Assembly (NCBI GenBank): GCA_021789565.1
Contig: JAJYJL010000177.1
Location: 1 to 9,935 of the forward strand
DNA from: Acidobacteriota bacterium
Lineage (GTDB): Bacteria > Acidobacteriota > Terriglobia > UBA7540
Direction: 5' to 3'
Length of the DNA stretch: 9,935 nt
Below, in pieces: positions 5,993 to 9,935 of the stretch. Each line of letters begins with the position of its first letter. Within the stretch, counting starts at the first letter, position 1. A model generated the notes under the pieces. It saw only the letters and a program-made list of their open reading frames with translations. It was not told the origin of the DNA and did not search any database. Position numbers and translations under genes: made by a program.

Positions 5993-7267
5993 TCAGATAC
6001 CCGGATTTTCATACCACTTGACGTTGGCGGTGGATGAGCCGATGGCGACGATGTCTGGGCGGCCGTCGCCGTTGATGTCCGCGATCGCCAGGCAGGAGGC
6101 GGCCATCTCCGTGTCGAGCGTTTCACGCTCCCAGGCGGTCCCGTCTTTATCCTTCGCGTGGTAGATAAAGAACGAGGTTCCGGGGCCGCGGTATCCGGCG
6201 ACGATTTCGTCGTTGCCGTCGCCGTCAAGGTCGGCGCAGACCAGCGCGTGCCCGCTTTTGAAGCTGGAATCAATTACCTGCCGCTCGGTAAATCCGCCCT
6301 TCACTTGCGGGTAAACCACGACCTTGTCGCCGTGCCAGGGCTCGATGGTGGCGAGAAACCGCCGGCCGCCGGCTTTGCCCACGTCAATTTCGCTGGCGCC
6401 GTGGTAGCGTTCACTTTGATCGCCCGGCGTCAGCAGCGTTCGCGTCCAACTGAGATTCGCGCCGCGGCCTTTGGCCTCGAAAAGATTCACGCCCTGGGCG
6501 CTTGCGGTGAGGATTTCGTCGCGGCCGTCGCCGTTCCAATCCATTACGTGAACGCCGTGCACGATAGTCAGCGACTCGTCAATCAGGTGAGGAATCCATT
6601 TGCTTGATTCCTGTCGGGCGGCTGCTGCGTGGCCCGTCAACAGCGCTTCGGGCATTTCGAACCAGGTGATCTGCGCGGGGACGGAATAGTCAGGTGGCCT
6701 CGATCCCGGTCCGACGATGGGAACAACCACCAGTTCCTGCCGCCCGCCGCCGTCAAGGTCCGCCCAGCGCAGGCGGTGGGCGCCGGGAATGCGTCCGATC
6801 AGCGTGACGGACCATTCCTCATCGAGGGTTGATCCAGGCTTTGCCCACCAGATGTCACCGCCTTCTTCGGCATGGTCGAGGTTGAAGCCGCTGGCAAGGG
6901 CCAGTCCCTGGGCTGGGTATCCCGGGCGAAACAAAGGCGCCAGGCTGATGTTCTTTTCGGTTGAGGTCGTGACGGATCTCGCGCGCCAAGAGGGATTCCT
7001 GTACCAGTCAACAATGTTCTGCTCGGAACTGAGCGCCAGGATGTCGGGCCGCCCGTCGCCATCAACGTCCGCCACCGCAACCTGATAGCCGTTGGGAATC
7101 TTCGCAACGGTATGGGCGCGCCATCGAGGTCTTCCCTTCCCGGCCTGTGCAGCGCCCCCAATCGAAAAACTCGCAAGCGCTGTACCCGCGCCCAGCGCCG
7201 TCTTGAGAAACGTCCGCCGGGAAGCGTCGCCGGCCGGGAAGACCGGTTTCTGGTTGCGCCGCGCCAT
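5993..7267 (-). CDS. Tat-exported FG-GAP/VCBS-repeat beta-propeller protein
   Basis: A 424-residue exported protein. The N-terminus has a twin-arginine signal, S16-R-R-T-F-L-K22, then a hydrophobic stretch and AQA at 40-42 as probable cleavage site; Tat export implies folding in the cytoplasm before export. The mature part carries at least five FG-GAP type calcium-loop repeats: ADVDGDGRPD (66-75), ADLDGGGRQE (about 169-178), DWNGDGRDE (about 243), ADLDGDGNDE (about 344) and ADINGDGRPD (about 395), as in integrin-alpha-like seven-bladed propellers. The second repeat has Gly replacing an Asp of the loop. No catalytic residues are recognised; relatives are large paralogous sets in Acidobacteriota and Planctomycetota, often near carbohydrate genes. 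Start ATG 7265-7267 is chosen because the Tat signal follows; it has no clear Shine-Dalgarno. It is convergent with the oxidoreductase (55-base gap) and divergent from leuC. Confidence 0.88.
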   Translation of the reverse strand: MARRNQKPVFPAGDASRRTFLKTALGAGTALASFSIGGAAQAGKGRPRWRAHTVAKIPNGYQVAVADVDGDGRPDILALSSEQNIVDWYRNPSWRARSVTTSTEKNISLAPLFRPGYPAQGLALASGFNLDHAEEGGDIWWAKPGSTLDEEWSVTLIGRIPGAHRLRWADLDGGGRQELVVVPIVGPGSRPPDYSVPAQITWFEMPEALLTGHAAAARQESSKWIPHLIDESLTIVHGVHVMDWNGDGRDEILTASAQGVNLFEAKGRGANLSWTRTLLTPGDQSERYHGASEIDVGKAGGRRFLATIEPWHGDKVVVYPQVKGGFTERQVIDSSFKSGHALVCADLDGDGNDEIVAGYRGPGTSFFIYHAKDKDGTAWERETLDTEMAASCLAIADINGDGRPDIVAIGSSTANVKWYENPGI

Positions 7268-7330
7268 AGGCTCGATTCTACGCCCAAAGCGGGGCTCCGG
7301 CGAGAGAAGCGTGAACCGCACCACAGAAGT

Positions 7331-7359
7331 TTGAAAGTAGTCAGGGGACAGACTATAAT
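7331..7359 (+). promoter_or_regulatory. Sigma-70 type promoter of leuC
   Basis: TTGAAA at 7331-7336, spacer of exactly 17 bases, and consensus TATAAT at 7354-7359. Transcription would start near 7366, giving a leader of about 45 bases before the leuC start. That is too short for a T-box or a leucine attenuator with peptide, and no Leu-codon cluster is seen in it. Confidence 0.75.
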
Positions 7360-7410
7360 TTCTGGATTGGGCCCTCAAATTTCTTCTAAGAGCAGGTTCA
7401 GGCGAACAAA

Positions 7411-8832
7411 ATGCCATCTCAAACGATGTACGAAAAAATCTGGGACGCACATGTGGTCCGGGAGGAGCCTGGAAAGCCAACGCTCATTTATATTGACCGC
7501 CATCTGGTGCACGAGGTCACTTCGGCGCAGGCGTTTGCGGGCCTTCGGGCCCACGGGCGCAAAGTTCGCCGGCCGGACCTGACCTTCGCCACCATGGACC
7601 ATTCGGTGCCCACCACCGACCGCAGCCTGCCGATGCTGGACCAGGCTGCCGTGGCGCAGTTCGCGGCGCTGGCCCAAAACTGCAGAGAAAACAACATTCT
7701 GCTCTTTGACATGAACGACCGCAACCAAGGCATCGTTCACATCATCGGGCCGGAACTGGGCATCACCAATCCCGGCCAGACGATTGTCTGCGGCGACAGC
7801 CACACCTCCACGCACGGCGCGTTCGGGGCGCTGGCGTTCGGCATCGGCACCAGCGAAGTGGAACACGTGCTGGCTACCCAGTGCCTTTCGCAGTTCAAAT
7901 CCAAGCCCATGCTGGTGCGGGTGAACGGCAGCCGCCCGCAGGGCGTGACGGCCAAAGACATCATCCTGGCCATCATCGGAAAGATCGGCACCGCCGGCGG
8001 CACCGGGCACGTGATCGAATACGCCGGCCAGGCCATCCGGGAACTTTCCATGGAAGGCCGGATGACGGTGTGCAACATGACGATTGAAGGCGGCGCGCGC
8101 GCCGGCATGGTGGCGCCCGACGATACGACCTTCGCTTATCTCGAGGGACGGCCCTACGTCCCGCGCGGCAAGGATTTCCAGCAGGCGGTGGAACGCTGGA
8201 AAAAATTCACCTCCGACGCCGGCGCAACGTATGACCAGGTGGTGGAACTCGAAGCCGCGGCAATCGCTCCGCAGGTGACCTGGGGAACCAACCCGGGCAT
8301 GGTGACAGACGTTACCGGCAGCGTGCCGGACCCCGCTTCGTTCAGCGATTCGGCCTCGCGGCAGTCGGCTGAGCGCGCGCTCGAATACATGGAGCTGAAA
8401 CCCGGAACGCCGATCGCCGAGATCCCCATTGACCGCGTTTTTATCGGCTCGTGCACTAACGCCCGGATTGAAGACCTGCGGCTGGCTGCGCGCGTGCTGG
8501 ACGGCAGGAAAATCGCCTCAACCATCAAGGGAGCGCTGGCCGTTCCCGGCTCGCGCCGGGTGAAAGCGCAGGCGGAGGCGGAAGGGCTCGACAGAATATT
8601 CCGAGCCGCAGGATTCGAATGGCGCGATTCCGGCTGCAGCATGTGCCTGGCCATGAACCCGGATGTTCTGCCCAGCGGCGAGCGCTGCGCCAGCACGTCG
8701 AATCGCAACTTTGAAGGCCGCCAGGGTAAGGGCGGACGTACCCACCTGGTGAGCCCCATGATGGCAGCCGCCGCGGCCGTCGAGGGCCACTTTGTGGATA
8801 TCCGCAAGTGGGGCGTGGGGCGGGTGGAATAA
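7411..8832 (+). CDS. leuC: 3-isopropylmalate dehydratase large subunit
   Basis: A 473-residue aconitase-family protein that with LeuD converts 2-isopropylmalate to 3-isopropylmalate in leucine synthesis, in the cytoplasm. It matches the bacterial (E. coli type) LeuC almost throughout: [51 protein letters not shown] (from about 127), [20 protein letters not shown], and [17 protein letters not shown] near the C-terminus. The three [4Fe-4S] ligands are visible: Cys348 in [12 protein letters not shown], and Cys409 and Cys412 in [10 protein letters not shown]. Length equals the family norm. The start at 7411 fits the family; its ribosome binding site is weak (AGG about 10 bases before), and ATG at 7426 is a possible alternative. 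It is driven by the promoter at 7331-7359. Its partner leuD follows after a 206-base spacer holding an inverted repeat. Confidence 0.97.
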   Translation: MPSQTMYEKIWDAHVVREEPGKPTLIYIDRHLVHEVTSAQAFAGLRAHGRKVRRPDLTFATMDHSVPTTDRSLPMLDQAAVAQFAALAQNCRENNILLFDMNDRNQGIVHIIGPELGITNPGQTIVCGDSHTSTHGAFGALAFGIGTSEVEHVLATQCLSQFKSKPMLVRVNGSRPQGVTAKDIILAIIGKIGTAGGTGHVIEYAGQAIRELSMEGRMTVCNMTIEGGARAGMVAPDDTTFAYLEGRPYVPRGKDFQQAVERWKKFTSDAGATYDQVVELEAAAIAPQVTWGTNPGMVTDVTGSVPDPASFSDSASRQSAERALEYMELKPGTPIAEIPIDRVFIGSCTNARIEDLRLAARVLDGRKIASTIKGALAVPGSRRVKAQAEAEGLDRIFRAAGFEWRDSGCSMCLAMNPDVLPSGERCASTSNRNFEGRQGKGGRTHLVSPMMAAAAAVEGHFVDIRKWGVGRVE

Positions 8833-8897
8833 TCCGCGCCATCACGGCAACTGTGAGCCAGATGTGACAGATTCTTGGAGCTGCAAGTCAGAGAAGG

Positions 8898-9026
8898 AAA
8901 TTATGAATTCTAAATTATGAATTCTGAATGGACGGGCAAGTGCCGGGAAGACATCTACTCCCAAAGCGCCTTGCTGAGACTGGCCACGGTTTTATTTCAT
9001 AATTCAGCATTCATAATTCAAAATTT
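8898..9026. repeat. AT-rich imperfect inverted repeat with internal duplication, MITE-like, between leuC and leuD
   Basis: The left arm (8898-8929) contains AAATTATGAATTCT twice in tandem (8898-8911, 8912-8925). The right arm (about 8994-9026) contains TTCATAATTCA twice (8996-9006, 9010-9020) and pairs with the left arm with few mismatches: ATTCAGAATTCATAATT reversed from the left versus ATTCAGCATTCATAATT on the right. About 65 bases of ordinary, GC-richer DNA lie between the arms. The whole stretch is starkly AT-rich against the flanking leu genes. It has no coding capacity. It looks like a small non-autonomous intergenic repeat and would form a long hairpin in the leuCD transcript. Confidence 0.75.
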
Positions 9027-9038
9027 TTGGGAGTTGAT

Positions 9039-9689
9039 ATGACACCTTTTAAAAAATTGACCGGAATCGTTGCGCCGCTGGATCGCGTGAACGTGGATAC
9101 GGACCAGATTATTCCCAAGCAGTTTCTGAAGGCCATCACGCGCGAAGGATTTGGCCGGTTTTTGTTTTACGACTGGCGCTATCGCGACGGCGGCGAGCAG
9201 CCCAACCCCGATTTTGTGCTGAACCATCCGCGTTACCAGGGAGCTTCCATTCTGCTGGCGCGGACCAATTTCGGCTGCGGATCGAGCCGCGAGCACGCTC
9301 CCTGGGCGGTGCTCGACTACGGCTTCCGGGCGATCATCGCTCCCAGCTACGCCGACATTTTTTACAACAACTGCTTCAAGAACGGCATCCTTCCCATCAC
9401 GCTTCCCGACGACCGACTGGACGAACTCTTCCGGCGAACCGAACAGAATGCGGGCTACCAGTTGACGGTGGACTTGGAAAAGCAGACGATCACCGAAGCA
9501 GCGCCCGTTCCGGACGGCGGCCTGGAGATTACATTTGAAGTTGATCCCTTCCGGCGGGAATGCCTGCTGAACGGCTGGGACGACATCGGGCAGGCGCTCC
9601 GCTTTGAAGACCAGATTACCCAGTTCGAAAAAGCGAACCAGCCCAATGCCACCCGCTACGGTTCGCTCGATGCATCGTCCGGCCGGTAA
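9039..9689 (+). CDS. leuD: 3-isopropylmalate dehydratase small subunit
   Basis: A 216-residue protein, the swivelling small subunit of isopropylmalate isomerase and partner of LeuC. Matches to bacterial LeuD include [49 protein letters not shown], the active-site loop [13 protein letters not shown] (residues 78-90), [16 protein letters not shown] and [16 protein letters not shown]. The family length is about 200; here a short polar tail ([18 protein letters not shown]) is extra. ATG 9039 is chosen over in-frame TTG 9027 because GGGAG ends 5 bases before it and the family starts there. That ribosome binding site abuts the right arm of the inverted repeat, so repeat folding could affect LeuD translation. 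Nothing recognisable as a leader promoter lies between leuC and leuD, so co-transcription from 7331 is likely. Confidence 0.97.
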   Translation: MTPFKKLTGIVAPLDRVNVDTDQIIPKQFLKAITREGFGRFLFYDWRYRDGGEQPNPDFVLNHPRYQGASILLARTNFGCGSSREHAPWAVLDYGFRAIIAPSYADIFYNNCFKNGILPITLPDDRLDELFRRTEQNAGYQLTVDLEKQTITEAAPVPDGGLEITFEVDPFRRECLLNGWDDIGQALRFEDQITQFEKANQPNATRYGSLDASSGR

Positions 9690-9837
9690 GAAGGCGTTGC
9701 CGGTCTTCCTGAATTCTCCGCCTGCGCAACGCACGAGAGGCCCGGGCAGCCGCCTTGGCCAGTACGCGCGTGGTCATGCGCCTAGAAGCAACCCAATACA
9801 TATATACGTGATCAATCGGTCGGAATGGGAAAAGGAA

Positions 9838-9935
9838 TCAGCGGTAGAAGATGGGATTGTTAATCTGCAGGGCCATCAGGGCAAATGAGCCCGCGATGAC
9901 GATGACGGAAATAACGGCCAGCGTGTTCCACAAGT
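9838..9935 (-). CDS. C-terminal end of an unidentified membrane protein (cut by window edge)
   Basis: Thirty-one codons read in from the right edge on the minus strand and end at a TGA at 9838-9840. They encode LWNTLAVISVIVIAGSFA followed by LMALQINNPIFYR: one clear transmembrane helix of about 20 residues and a short polar tail. Codon third positions are G/C-rich as in the neighbours. The gene is convergent with leuD, 148 bases apart; the spacer 9690-9837 holds nothing I can call. The family cannot be named from so short a piece. Confidence 0.55.
   Translation of the reverse strand, partial: LWNTLAVISVIVIAGSFALMALQINNPIFYR

Noticed and set aside
7268..7480. Longer start for the FG-GAP protein
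   Set aside because: The Tat signal starts soon after the ATG at 7265-7267, and the extension would run through the leuC promoter and the leuC start.

Overview
The window reads as a chromosomal stretch of a GC-rich, free-living heterotrophic bacterium. The mix of genes (a bacterial-type leuC/leuD pair, a glutaryl-CoA dehydrogenase, a Tat-exported FG-GAP propeller protein, a GH27 alpha-galactosidase remnant, many single genes separated by wide spacers) and the AT-rich 'AATTATGAATTC' type repeat between genes fit a soil Acidobacteriota or similar uncultured lineage. That assignment is an inference from gene style, not a proof.

Layout. (a) 1-544, minus: N-terminal part of a glutaryl-CoA dehydrogenase, cut by the window edge. 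(b) 807-1694, minus: a predicted lipoprotein of unknown function. (c) 1838-2221, plus: the catalytically empty C-terminal end of a GH27 alpha-galactosidase, a gene remnant. (d) 2323-2950: a 172-aa XRE-type HTH regulator with a C-terminal coiled coil (minus strand). Upstream of it, facing the other way, lies a compact control unit: a near-consensus sigma-70 promoter whose spacer holds a perfect 12-bp palindrome, followed at once by a strong intrinsic terminator. (e) 2951-3441: about 490 bases, visibly more AT-rich, with no convincing gene. (f) 3455-4323, plus: a small Cys/His protein with a very good ribosome binding site, then a hairpin-containing spacer, then a 90-aa excisionase-like HTH protein. 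(g) 4453-5937, plus: a class I flavin disulfide oxidoreductase related to mercuric reductase and lipoamide dehydrogenase. (h) 5993-7267, minus: a Tat-signal FG-GAP/VCBS beta-propeller protein, convergent with (g). (i) 7331-9689, plus: a clear sigma-70 promoter, leuC, an imperfect inverted repeat with internal duplication, and leuD; together the isopropylmalate isomerase of leucine synthesis. (j) 9838-9935, minus: the last 31 codons of an unidentified membrane protein.

Only leuC and leuD form an obvious functional unit, and even these are pushed about 200 bases apart by the repeat. The part least explained by known gene families is 2323-4323: two small DNA-binding proteins, one small Cys/His protein, a promoter-terminator unit able to make an RNA of about 45 nt, and non-coding sequence of different composition. 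This looks like an accessory island or the residue of a mobile element, but nothing in it proves mobility (no integrase, transposase or attachment site was seen).
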